DNA from: Armatimonadota bacterium
GTDB lineage: Bacteria; Armatimonadota; DTGP01; JAKQQT01
Length of the DNA: 42,029 nt
Direction: 5' to 3'
NCBI GenBank assembly: GCA_029564025.1
Contig: JAKQQT010000507.1
Coordinates: 1-42,029 of the forward strand
In this document: positions 1 through 7,950 of the stretch, in pieces
How the letters are laid out: each line of letters begins with the position of its first letter
Numbering within the stretch: position 1 is the stretch's first letter
Notes under the pieces: generated by a model
Databases searched by the model: none
The model's input: only the letters and a program-made list of their open reading frames with translations
What the model was told of the DNA's origin: nothing
Program-made: the position numbers and the translations under genes

Positions 1-321
1 GGCATCGGGCTGACCCAGTCGTTCGCGCTGGAACTGGTAAGCCTGGGCATCAAGGTCAACGCTATTTGCCCCGGAAACTTCTTTGAGGGACCGCTGTGGT
101 CCGACCCCGAGAACGGCCTGTTCGCCCAGTACCTGCGGGAAGGAAAAGCGCCGGGAGCAAAGACCGTGGACGACGTGCGCAGGTTCTACGAGGCCAAGGT
201 ACCGATGGGACGCGGAGTGACCGTGGCTGACATTATGAGAGCCGTGTACTACCTGGTTGAGCAGGAGTACGAAACCGGCCAGGCGTTGCCCGTGACGGGC
301 GGACAGGTGATGTTGCACTGA
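1..321 (+). CDS. Short-chain dehydrogenase, sorbitol-6-phosphate 2-dehydrogenase-like (5' truncated by window edge)
   Basis: Frame +1 translation GIGLTQSFALELVSLGIKVNAICPGNFF...VRRFYEAKVPMGRGVTVADI...TGQALPVTGGQVMLH*, typical SDR C-terminus resembling SrlD (KVPxxRG, VTGGQVM). Confidence 0.85.
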   Translation, partial: GIGLTQSFALELVSLGIKVNAICPGNFFEGPLWSDPENGLFAQYLREGKAPGAKTVDDVRRFYEAKVPMGRGVTVADIMRAVYYLVEQEYETGQALPVTGGQVMLH

Positions 322-322
322 G

Positions 323-1951
323 ATGAGCCAGGATATACCGACAACCCAGCACGCCGTGTTACTGACCGGGCCGGACCAGGTACGGCTTGAAACCGCGAAA
401 ACCGTCCCCGCGCCGGGACCGCATCAGATTCTGGCGCGCGTGGAAGCCGTGGGGCTGTGCTTCTCCGACTTGAAACTCCTGCACCAGTTCAGCAACCACC
501 CGCGCAAGGGACCGGTCATTTCGGGGATCGATCCGGCTGTTCTGGAAGCGCTGTCCTCGTATGTGCCGGACGACAGGCCCACGGTGCCAGGTCATGAACT
601 GTCGCTCCGCATCGTCGCGGTCGGCGTGGGCGTCGCCGGATTCCGCGTGGGCGAACGCTGGTTGCCGCAACCCGACTTCCGGGGCTTCAAGACGGCCGGA
701 TCGAACGGCGCGATCGGCTACAACTTCGAGGGCGGCCTGCAGGAATACGTGCTTCTCGATGAGAGGATACTCAACGATCCGGAAACCGGGGAATCGTACA
801 TGATTTCGGTCGATGAGGCTGTCAGCGCGGCGGCGGTGGCGCTGGTGGAACCGTGGGGGTGCGTGGAATGTTCCTATGCCACCACCGAGCGGAACTGCGT
901 CAAAGCCGGCGGCCGAGTGCTTGTGATAACCGATGAAGGCGCGAATGAACTGGCCGTTCAGACGTGTTTTTCGCCCGACGGACCACCCGCTGAAATCACG
1001 CGCATCGGCGCCTGTGATGTGGACACTCTCCCGGATGGTTCGTTCGACGATGTCATCTACTTCGGCTCCCGGCGGGAGACAATCGAAGCCCTTAATGACA
1101 AGATCGCCGCCGGTGGAATCATCAACATCGTGCTGGGCGGGAAACGCATCGGCGAACCGGTGTCGGTCGGCGTCGGGCGCATCCACTACGGGCCGACGCG
1201 GTGGGTTGGAACGACCGGGTCGGATCCCGCCGAAGGGTATGCGGTGATACCCGCGAACGGGGAGTTGCGCCGGGGCGACAAAGTGGCCGTGATCGGCGCC
1301 GGCGGGCCGATGGGCCAGATGCACGTGATACGCGCGGTATGTTCCGGCATCCCGGGCCTTTCGGTGTGGGCGATGGACGTGGACGACGCCCGCTTGAAGT
1401 CGATTTCAGCCAAGGCGGAAACCCTGGCGCGCGCGAACGGCGCGGAGTTCCGGGCTGTCAACTCGAAAACGACGTCCGTCGAAGAACCCTTCACATATTA
1501 CGCTCTGATGGCTCCGATACCGGCGTTGCTGGAAAACGCGATCAACAACGCCGCGCCCGGGGCGGTCATCAATGTGTTCGCCGGTATCCCCGCGCCGGTC
1601 CGTCACGGGATCGACCTGGATGCCCTTCTCGAAAAGCGTCTCTTCGTGTTCGGAACCAGCGGCTCCGAAACGGAACACATGCGCATCGTTCTGAAAAAGG
1701 TTGTGGACGGCAGACTCGACACACTGGCCTCGGTGGACGCCGTGTCCGGCATGGCGGGCGCGGTGGACGGACTGGCGGCGGTCGAAAGCCGGACCCTCGC
1801 CGGGAAGATCCTCGTGTATCCGATGTTGCACGACTTGCCGCTGACGCCGCTTTTCTCGATCGGGGAGCGGTTTCCCACGGTTGCGTCCCGGATGGTCGAC
1901 GGGCGCTGGACCCGCGCGGCGGAAGAGGAGTTGTTACGGGTGGCGGACTGA
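323..1951 (+). CDS. Zinc-type medium-chain alcohol dehydrogenase, L-sorbose-1-phosphate reductase (SorE)-like, with two Rossmann-like segments
   Basis: ORF 542 aa; N-terminal GroES-like MDR region (VEAVGLCFSDLKLL, VPGHELSLRIVAVG, VEPWGCVEC); second Rossmann GDKVAVIGAGGPMGQMH; starts 1 nt after the upstream TGA. Confidence 0.8.
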   Translation: MSQDIPTTQHAVLLTGPDQVRLETAKTVPAPGPHQILARVEAVGLCFSDLKLLHQFSNHPRKGPVISGIDPAVLEALSSYVPDDRPTVPGHELSLRIVAVGVGVAGFRVGERWLPQPDFRGFKTAGSNGAIGYNFEGGLQEYVLLDERILNDPETGESYMISVDEAVSAAAVALVEPWGCVECSYATTERNCVKAGGRVLVITDEGANELAVQTCFSPDGPPAEITRIGACDVDTLPDGSFDDVIYFGSRRETIEALNDKIAAGGIINIVLGGKRIGEPVSVGVGRIHYGPTRWVGTTGSDPAEGYAVIPANGELRRGDKVAVIGAGGPMGQMHVIRAVCSGIPGLSVWAMDVDDARLKSISAKAETLARANGAEFRAVNSKTTSVEEPFTYYALMAPIPALLENAINNAAPGAVINVFAGIPAPVRHGIDLDALLEKRLFVFGTSGSETEHMRIVLKKVVDGRLDTLASVDAVSGMAGAVDGLAAVESRTLAGKILVYPMLHDLPLTPLFSIGERFPTVASRMVDGRWTRAAEEELLRVAD

Positions 1952-3159
1952 TGAAACGCGCGGTTGTGTTCGGTGCGGGAAACATCGGCCGGGGATTTCT
2001 GGGCCAGTTGTTCCACGAATCCGGCTACGTCACCGTTTTCGTGGATGTTCTGGAACCGCTGGTCGAAGCCCTGAACGCACGCGGCGAATACCCCGTTCGC
2101 ATCGTTGACCGCCAGACGAAAACCCTCACGGTTCGCAATGTCAGAGCCCTGCACTCGAACGACCTCGATGCCGTGGCGACAGAATTGGCGGCGGCAGATA
2201 TCGCGGCGACGGCGGTCGGCGGTCCGGTCCTCCCCCATATTGCACCCGCTTTGGCTTCGGGGATCGCCAGACGGTTCGTGAACCCCCGGGCGTTGCCGCT
2301 AAACATCATCGTCTGCGAAAACCTGATCCACGCCGGACCGCATCTGCGCGCACTGGTTCAGCGGTATCTTGACCCGTCGCTCCACGGTTTGCTGGAAGAA
2401 CGCGTCGGATTCGTTGAAGCCAGCATCGGGCGGATGGTCCCGGTGATGACGCCGGAAGTCAGGGCGGAAGATCCCCTGTTGATCGAAGTCGAGGCGTACT
2501 GCGAACTGCCGGTCGACGCCGACGGTTTCCGCGGTCCCGTACCCGACATCGCCCATCTGCTTCCGTTACCCAATTTCGGCGCGATTGTGGAGCGCAAACT
2601 GTACGTTCACAATGCCGGGCACGCGTCAGCGGCCTACCTCGGGTACCTAAGACGTTGCGAGTTTGTATGGCAGGCGGTCGAGGATCCGTTCATCCGGCGC
2701 GTCACCAGGGGCGCTATGTCGGAATCGTGCCTTGGCCTCAGCCGCAAGCACGGCGTGCCCCTGGCCGAACTGCAGGCCCACGCGGAGGACTTGCTCCGCC
2801 GATTCCACAACAAGGCGCTCGGCGACCAGGTGGCGCGGGTGGCGAAGGATCCGATGCGAAAACTGGGACCCGAGGACCGACTGATCGGCGCCGCCCGGAT
2901 GTGTCTTGAGCAGGGCGTGGAACCGTCGAACCTCGCGCTGGCGTGTGCCGCGGCCTTGCGGTTCGACGATCCGAATGATCCCTCGGCCGTCAGACTTCAG
3001 GCCGTCCGCGCGGAATCGGGCGATGAAGGCGTGTTGACGGAGGTGTGCCGACTCTCGCCCGGTCATCCCCTCCGGAGCCTGATTCTGTCCGCCGCCGAAC
3101 GCCTGTCAGGACGGCTTGACGGCGACAGCCTCGATCTCGATCAGCACGTTGAACGGTAG
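1951..3159 (+). CDS. mtlD: Mannitol-1-phosphate 5-dehydrogenase
   Basis: MKRAVVFGAGNIGRGFLGQLFHESGYVTVFVDV...; start overlaps previous stop (TGATG) within the longer open frame 1201..3159. Confidence 0.88.
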   Translation: MKRAVVFGAGNIGRGFLGQLFHESGYVTVFVDVLEPLVEALNARGEYPVRIVDRQTKTLTVRNVRALHSNDLDAVATELAAADIAATAVGGPVLPHIAPALASGIARRFVNPRALPLNIIVCENLIHAGPHLRALVQRYLDPSLHGLLEERVGFVEASIGRMVPVMTPEVRAEDPLLIEVEAYCELPVDADGFRGPVPDIAHLLPLPNFGAIVERKLYVHNAGHASAAYLGYLRRCEFVWQAVEDPFIRRVTRGAMSESCLGLSRKHGVPLAELQAHAEDLLRRFHNKALGDQVARVAKDPMRKLGPEDRLIGAARMCLEQGVEPSNLALACAAALRFDDPNDPSAVRLQAVRAESGDEGVLTEVCRLSPGHPLRSLILSAAERLSGRLDGDSLDLDQHVER

Positions 3160-3492
3160 CGCGGCCACCTGCACTGCGCTCCGGGCGGGCGGATTCGTGT
3201 GAAAAACCTCGCCGTAGATCGTATTGACGATTCCGTAGTGGCCGATGTCGGTCAGGAAGATGGTCGTTTTCAGCACATCCTCGGGACCGCAACCGGCGGC
3301 CTTCAAAGCGCCCAGCAGGTTGTCCAGAGTCTGCTTCGTCTGTTCGTGGATGTCGCCCATCACGACCGTGCGGGATTTGGGGTCCAGCGGAATCTGGCCT
3401 GAGATGAACACCAGTCCGTTGGCTTCCACAACCGGCGAGTAAGGGGCTCCGGCCGCGGCGATCGGGCCGTCGTAGGTTTTCTTGGCGGACAT
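3106..3492 (-). CDS. RidA/YjgF/UK114 family protein (reactive intermediate deaminase)
   Basis: 128 aa; PYSPVVEANGLVFISGQIPLDP...TKQTLDNLLGALKAAG...PARSAVQVAALPFNVLIEIEAVA signature. Confidence 0.92.
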   Translation of the reverse strand: MSAKKTYDGPIAAAGAPYSPVVEANGLVFISGQIPLDPKSRTVVMGDIHEQTKQTLDNLLGALKAAGCGPEDVLKTTIFLTDIGHYGIVNTIYGEVFHTNPPARSAVQVAALPFNVLIEIEAVAVKPS

Positions 3493-3512
3493 GTCAATTC
3501 CTCGTGCGCGGG

Positions 3513-4295
3513 TTATTCCGGGGGTGCGAAGGTCATCACATCGGGCGAATTGGCGGCAATCACCGAGTATCCCGCGCGTACGGCGATACCGGTCGCGGAT
3601 CCCCCTGCTGTATTGTAGAGAAAAGTGATGTCGGCTCCGTCTTTCCTCGATTGCCGCGTTACGAAATTCAGCAGTGCCAGTCCGATGCCTTTACCCTGCA
3701 TTTCCGGCTTCACGCTAATCCGTCCGACGTTGGCGACGCCGTTTCGCAGGGAGAACGAGCAGGCCCCGGACGGTACGCCGTCGTAGAGTCCGAACCAGTA
3801 CCACGTTTGCGGAGCACGGAAGCGAACGGTTTCCATGGCGCGGGTTTCGGAACGGGCGGGCTCGGTCAAATCGGATGTGATGATGTTGAGCCAGGTTTCG
3901 AGCGTCGCGTTCGTCACCATCGTCATGTAAACCTGGGGCTTCGTGAAGATGGAGGGCGATGCCGGATCCCAGAGCATCGTGTCCAGCGTGGGTCCGGGAT
4001 AACGCGACCAACCGGATCGCGCCAGGCGGTCGTACAGGCCGGGCGGTTGCGCCAAAGGATCGATGAGGACGGACGCTGTGCGCTTGCGCTTGTGGTAGAA
4101 GGCTTTGATGCGCTCGATCAAGGCATCGGCGTTATCGGGATCGGAGCGCAGAAGGGCGGCGTGATTCCATTCCCACAACGAAGGGGCGCGCCCGTCCGCC
4201 ACGAGACGGGCGCCGTCCCAATCTTCCATGACGTCGGCGACGGAGTCCTTCATCGCGAAATCGGCGTCGTATATGCGTTGGAGGATGTCGGTCAT
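3513..4295 (-). CDS. GNAT-family N-acetyltransferase
   Basis: C-terminal GNAT motif VGRISVKPEMQGKGIGLALLNFV...GTAVRAGYSVI-like; start taken at MTDILQRIYDADF (4295) inside the longer ORF. Confidence 0.75.
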   Translation of the reverse strand: MTDILQRIYDADFAMKDSVADVMEDWDGARLVADGRAPSLWEWNHAALLRSDPDNADALIERIKAFYHKRKRTASVLIDPLAQPPGLYDRLARSGWSRYPGPTLDTMLWDPASPSIFTKPQVYMTMVTNATLETWLNIITSDLTEPARSETRAMETVRFRAPQTWYWFGLYDGVPSGACSFSLRNGVANVGRISVKPEMQGKGIGLALLNFVTRQSRKDGADITFLYNTAGGSATGIAVRAGYSVIAANSPDVMTFAPPE

Positions 4296-4336
4296 GGCGA
4301 CGCGGTAGGGGCAGGTTACCAACCCGCCCCTGCACG

Positions 4337-5302
4337 TTACAGCGTGATCCGCTTTCCTTCTTTCTGGCTCTGGTAAACAGCCTGCGCAATGCGCACGGCT
4401 TGCAGACCGTCGTTGGCGGTGATGGCCGGTTGGCGGTTTTCGCGGATGGCCGACAGGAACTCGATGACTTCCTTCTCGAAGCGCCACGGACCTTCCGGCG
4501 TCAGTTCCTTCCAGTCGCTGGAGCCTTTTTCCAGAATCTGGGATTTGCCGGTGTTGTAGTCCACCACGGCCGCGCCCTCACTGCCGTAAACTTCCACGAT
4601 GTTGGCGCTACCGGGGGTGGACCAGCTTCCTTCAATGACTCCCACGGCGCCGCTTTTCGCGCCCAGCATCATCACGCAGGAGTCTTCCACCCGGTAGTTG
4701 GGCGCATAGGCGGCGGTGAATCCGTCCACCCAGGCAACGTCGCCGGCCAGGAATCGGAAAATGTCGATGGAGTGGATGGAGGTGTCCAGCGCCGCGCCGC
4801 CGCCCGCGATATCGGGGTCTCCGAACCACTTGCCGGTCATATCCTGCCGTCCGCCGAAGCGGTTGCGGACCATCAGCACGCGTCCGAGTTTGCCGTCGTT
4901 GATGGCGGTTTTGATCTGCTCGAGGGGCGACTCGTAGCGGTGGCAGAACGCGAGCATCAGGATGGTCTTCGTGCGCTCGGCGGCGTCCACCATCGCCTGT
5001 GCTTCGGCAACCGTGCGCGCCATGGGCTTCTCGCACAGCACGGGTACGCCGGCTTCCAGGCAGGGAATCACGCCGTCGCCGTGAAACTTCGGCGGACTGC
5101 AGACGCTTACGGCGTCCGGTTTGGCGTTGGCCAGCAGTTCCTGCGGAGTCGCGAAGGATGCTGTTCCCCATTCTTTTTCGGCGCGCTCGCGGGCGGCCGG
5201 AGACGGATCGACTACAGCGCTGATCTCAACGCCGGGTTGGGCAATGTACGAGTTGCGGTGGAGTCCGGCGATACCGCCGGCGCCGATGATGGCTACTTTC
5301 AA
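4337..5302 (-). CDS. Gfo/Idh/MocA family oxidoreductase
   Basis: LKVAIIGAGGIAGLHRNSYIAQPGVEISAVVD...VSVCSPPKFHGDGVIPCLEAGVPVLCEKPMARTVAEAQ; probable TTG start at 5302 (ORF open to 5359). Confidence 0.92.
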   Translation of the reverse strand: MKVAIIGAGGIAGLHRNSYIAQPGVEISAVVDPSPAARERAEKEWGTASFATPQELLANAKPDAVSVCSPPKFHGDGVIPCLEAGVPVLCEKPMARTVAEAQAMVDAAERTKTILMLAFCHRYESPLEQIKTAINDGKLGRVLMVRNRFGGRQDMTGKWFGDPDIAGGGAALDTSIHSIDIFRFLAGDVAWVDGFTAAYAPNYRVEDSCVMMLGAKSGAVGVIEGSWSTPGSANIVEVYGSEGAAVVDYNTGKSQILEKGSSDWKELTPEGPWRFEKEVIEFLSAIRENRQPAITANDGLQAVRIAQAVYQSQKEGKRITL

Positions 5303-5424
5303 GGCAAAACCTCTTCTTTGATATTTGGGTGGGAATGCGAAAACGGAGCGGGCTGACACACGCGATCCGCCAAGGAATTATGTCACATTACGGAACCGGC
5401 AGGCCAAACACGGGGAGATGCGAC

Positions 5425-6690
5425 TCACTTGCCCTGGTTCGATAGGCGTTCGAGGACGGTGGCCGTTTCCTTGTCCCTGGGAGCAAGTTTCAGTGAATTC
5501 TGATACGCGTCGACGGCCTGGGAAACGGCGTTTGCGCGTTCGTACACGGAGCCCAGTTTGAACCAAACGTCGGCATCCGGCCGGATGGCCAGCGCGGAGC
5601 GGTACTCCTTCAAGGCGCCGTCGTTGTCGCCCGCTTCAAAGCGTTCGTCGCCGGCGAGGATGTGCCTGGCGCGTTTCTTCTCTGTCGGCGATAGCGGCTG
5701 AGACGGCGATGCGAACAGCGTGTGTTCCACGCCCAGCGTCGGGGATACCTTCGCCATTGGTCTGACCGCTCGCTGGCGGTCGGCATCACTGTCGAAATTG
5801 TAATAGGACGCAACGGCTTCCAGGTCTCTCAGATCCTCACGGTTGGTTTCCCGCCCGATTCCGGCCTGGAATCCCAAAGCCCCGCCGGGCGACTGGTTCG
5901 GAGCCAGGTCTGTTATTCGGTCCAAGCCAACCTTGCCGCCGGAGGTTCCTGCCGCGCCGACCAGGGGCTTCGACTCCGTAGAGGGCTCCGCCGCCTTGAA
6001 CGATCCGGTCGGGGCCGGCGCGGCGGCGGGAGCAGGTGCGGGCGCAGTCGCTCGGGTAAGCCGTGCCGCAGTCGGCGGTGTCACCTTCTCTCCAGAGATC
6101 GGGGCTCCGACTGCCGGAGCAGGAACGGTTATCGCGGGTACGGACGGCTTCTCCGCAACTACATTCAACTTATCCCCGCGTTGGATTTCCGTTTTTGGTT
6201 GGACTGCTGGCTTCTTGTCTGCCTCGGCCTTGGGAGATGAAACTGTGAGATTGCCGGCGGGAGGAGCCGCGCCTTTGGGCTTCGTATGATCGCGCAGTCC
6301 TTGCGGCTCGGCGGTATCGGGTACCGCAGACGCAGGTTTATGCTCCACCCGAGTTTCCTGAACCGGCGTGCGGAACGGATTGGCGTAGAAGATGAAAACG
6401 GCCGTGGCGACCACCGCAACCGGCGCGAGTGCTGGTCGCCATACGGAGCGGCGTGGGGTCGGTTGCGCCGTCAGTTCCCGACGAACCCGGCTCCACAAGC
6501 CCAAATCATCTGCGGCCGGAACGCGCGGCGCGGCGGCTTTCAGGACATACGAGGCCGCGCGGAGTTTCTCCAACTCCGACCGGCAGACGTCACAGGTCTC
6601 CAGATGGCGCTCGATGCGGCGGGACTCGGCGGGAGACAGGGCTCCCTCGAGGTATCCGGCCAACCGATTTGTCACGTGTCCCCAGGCCAT
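5425..6690 (-). CDS. Anti-sigma factor with zf-HC2 domain, TM segment, low-complexity linker and C-terminal TPRs
   Basis: RIERHLETCDVCRSELEKL (HxxxCxxC), TM VAVVATAVFIFYANPF, Pro/Ala/Lys-rich linker, TPR-like ERFEAGDNDGALKEYRSALAIRPDADVWFKLGSVYERANAVSQAVDAYQNSLKLAPRD; directly follows an ECF sigma gene. Confidence 0.8.
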   Translation of the reverse strand: MAWGHVTNRLAGYLEGALSPAESRRIERHLETCDVCRSELEKLRAASYVLKAAAPRVPAADDLGLWSRVRRELTAQPTPRRSVWRPALAPVAVVATAVFIFYANPFRTPVQETRVEHKPASAVPDTAEPQGLRDHTKPKGAAPPAGNLTVSSPKAEADKKPAVQPKTEIQRGDKLNVVAEKPSVPAITVPAPAVGAPISGEKVTPPTAARLTRATAPAPAPAAAPAPTGSFKAAEPSTESKPLVGAAGTSGGKVGLDRITDLAPNQSPGGALGFQAGIGRETNREDLRDLEAVASYYNFDSDADRQRAVRPMAKVSPTLGVEHTLFASPSQPLSPTEKKRARHILAGDERFEAGDNDGALKEYRSALAIRPDADVWFKLGSVYERANAVSQAVDAYQNSLKLAPRDKETATVLERLSNQGK

Positions 6691-6699
6691 CCTCGTTGC

Positions 6700-7290
6700 C
6701 TACAATGCCTCGCTGAGGCTTTCCCTTAATTTCCGCACCGCGTAGTGAATCCTGCTCCACACCGTGCCGATGCGTGTTCCGGTTATCTCGGCGATTTCCT
6801 CGCCGGACTTGTTCTCAAAAAAGTGCAGGATGATCACCGCCCGGTGCTTCTCCGGCAACGCGTGCACCGCGTCGCGGACGGCCGATTCCGAAAACCTCTT
6901 CCAAAGCACGGATTCCGGCGATTCCGCCACGTCCGACGGCAATCGTTCGGACCAGTCAGTATCATCCGCTTGCGGGTCGGCCCGTTGTGACTCGTACCGG
7001 GCGATTTTCGACGCGTGCCTCATTGCCGTGTTGAGCGCGATACGGTACAGCCACGTGCTGAACCGGGCGTCGCCCCGGAACGTATTCAGCGACCGGAACG
7101 CCCGTATGAAAACTTCCTGTGTTACGTCCTCGGCGTCTTCAGGATACCGCAAAGCCCGGGCCACCACCCGGCCGACCATCGGCTGGTAGCGTTCCACAAT
7201 CGCCCCGAATGCGTCCGTGTCTCCCGCCCGACATCGGGCGACTGCCTGGGCATCCGGGTCCTGCGCGATTTGTCTGCCGCGTGTGAACAC
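6700..7290 (-). CDS. ECF RNA polymerase sigma factor (sigma-70 family)
   Basis: DTDAFGAIVERYQPMVGRVVARALRYPEDAEDVTQEVFIRAFRSLNTFRGDARFSTWLYRIALNTAMRH; region 4 EKHRAVIILHFFENKSGEEIAEITGTRIGTVWSRIHYAVRKLR. Confidence 0.95.
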   Translation of the reverse strand: MFTRGRQIAQDPDAQAVARCRAGDTDAFGAIVERYQPMVGRVVARALRYPEDAEDVTQEVFIRAFRSLNTFRGDARFSTWLYRIALNTAMRHASKIARYESQRADPQADDTDWSERLPSDVAESPESVLWKRFSESAVRDAVHALPEKHRAVIILHFFENKSGEEIAEITGTRIGTVWSRIHYAVRKLRESLSEAL

Positions 7291-7358
7291 TGTTGTGATT
7301 CCGCGCGGCTCCGATGTATCCGATTACTCAGACTCCCGGCGCCGCGAAAACCTTCAAA

Positions 7359-7937
7359 TCAAGCCATCGGACCCGGTCCGCGCAATATGTGGTCCGCCAG
7401 GATTTTAACACCAATACCCACCAGTACCAGCCCTCCTGTCAGTTCCATCTGGCGGCCGAACCGTTGTCCGAGCCGCGATCCCAAACGCATACCGATGATG
7501 GTCATCACCCCGGCGACGATGCCGATTACGATGACCGCCGACCAGATGGTGACATTCAGCATGGCGAACGACAGGCCCACCGCCAAGGCGTCGATGCTGA
7601 CCGCGATGGAGAGGCTGACCATGGTGAGCCCCCGGGTCGGGTCGGAACGGTCCTGTTCATCGTCACCGCCGAGCGCACCCAGAACCGCCTTTCCGCCCAC
7701 GAGCAACAACAGCGCGAAAGCGATCCAGTGGTCCCAGGTCGAGAACGATTGCGCCAGGCGTGTGCCGGCCAGCCAGCCGATCAGCGGCATCAGCGCCTGG
7801 AACAGCCCGAAGTGGAACGAAAGACGAAACACCTGGCGCGCCGAAACACTGCCAAGGGCAACTGAACAGGCGATGGACACCGCGAAGGCGTCCATCGCCA
7901 GGCCAAAAGCGACCGCCAGTAATTCAAGGGTGCTCAC
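7359..7937 (-). CDS. mntP: Manganese efflux pump MntP
   Basis: 192 aa, MSTLELLAVAFGLAMDAFAVSIACSVALG...FHFGLFQALMPLIGW...SIDALAVGLSFAML. Confidence 0.9.
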   Translation of the reverse strand: MSTLELLAVAFGLAMDAFAVSIACSVALGSVSARQVFRLSFHFGLFQALMPLIGWLAGTRLAQSFSTWDHWIAFALLLLVGGKAVLGALGGDDEQDRSDPTRGLTMVSLSIAVSIDALAVGLSFAMLNVTIWSAVIVIGIVAGVMTIIGMRLGSRLGQRFGRQMELTGGLVLVGIGVKILADHILRGPGPMA

Positions 7938-7950
7938 GGCAACGGGGCTT

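Noticed and set aside
359-1324. 321-aa minus-strand ORF opposite the sorE-like gene
   Set aside because: Antisense shadow ORF of GC-rich codon usage; low-complexity His/Arg/Pro composition and no domain signature.
1201-1950. Upstream extension of the mtlD reading frame
   Set aside because: Open only by composition; MKRAVVFGAGNIGRG at 1951 is the natural MtlD N-terminus and overlaps the previous stop.
7938-7950. Manganese (yybP-ykoY) riboswitch upstream of mntP
   Set aside because: Only 13 nt separate mntP from the upstream gene, too short for the riboswitch.
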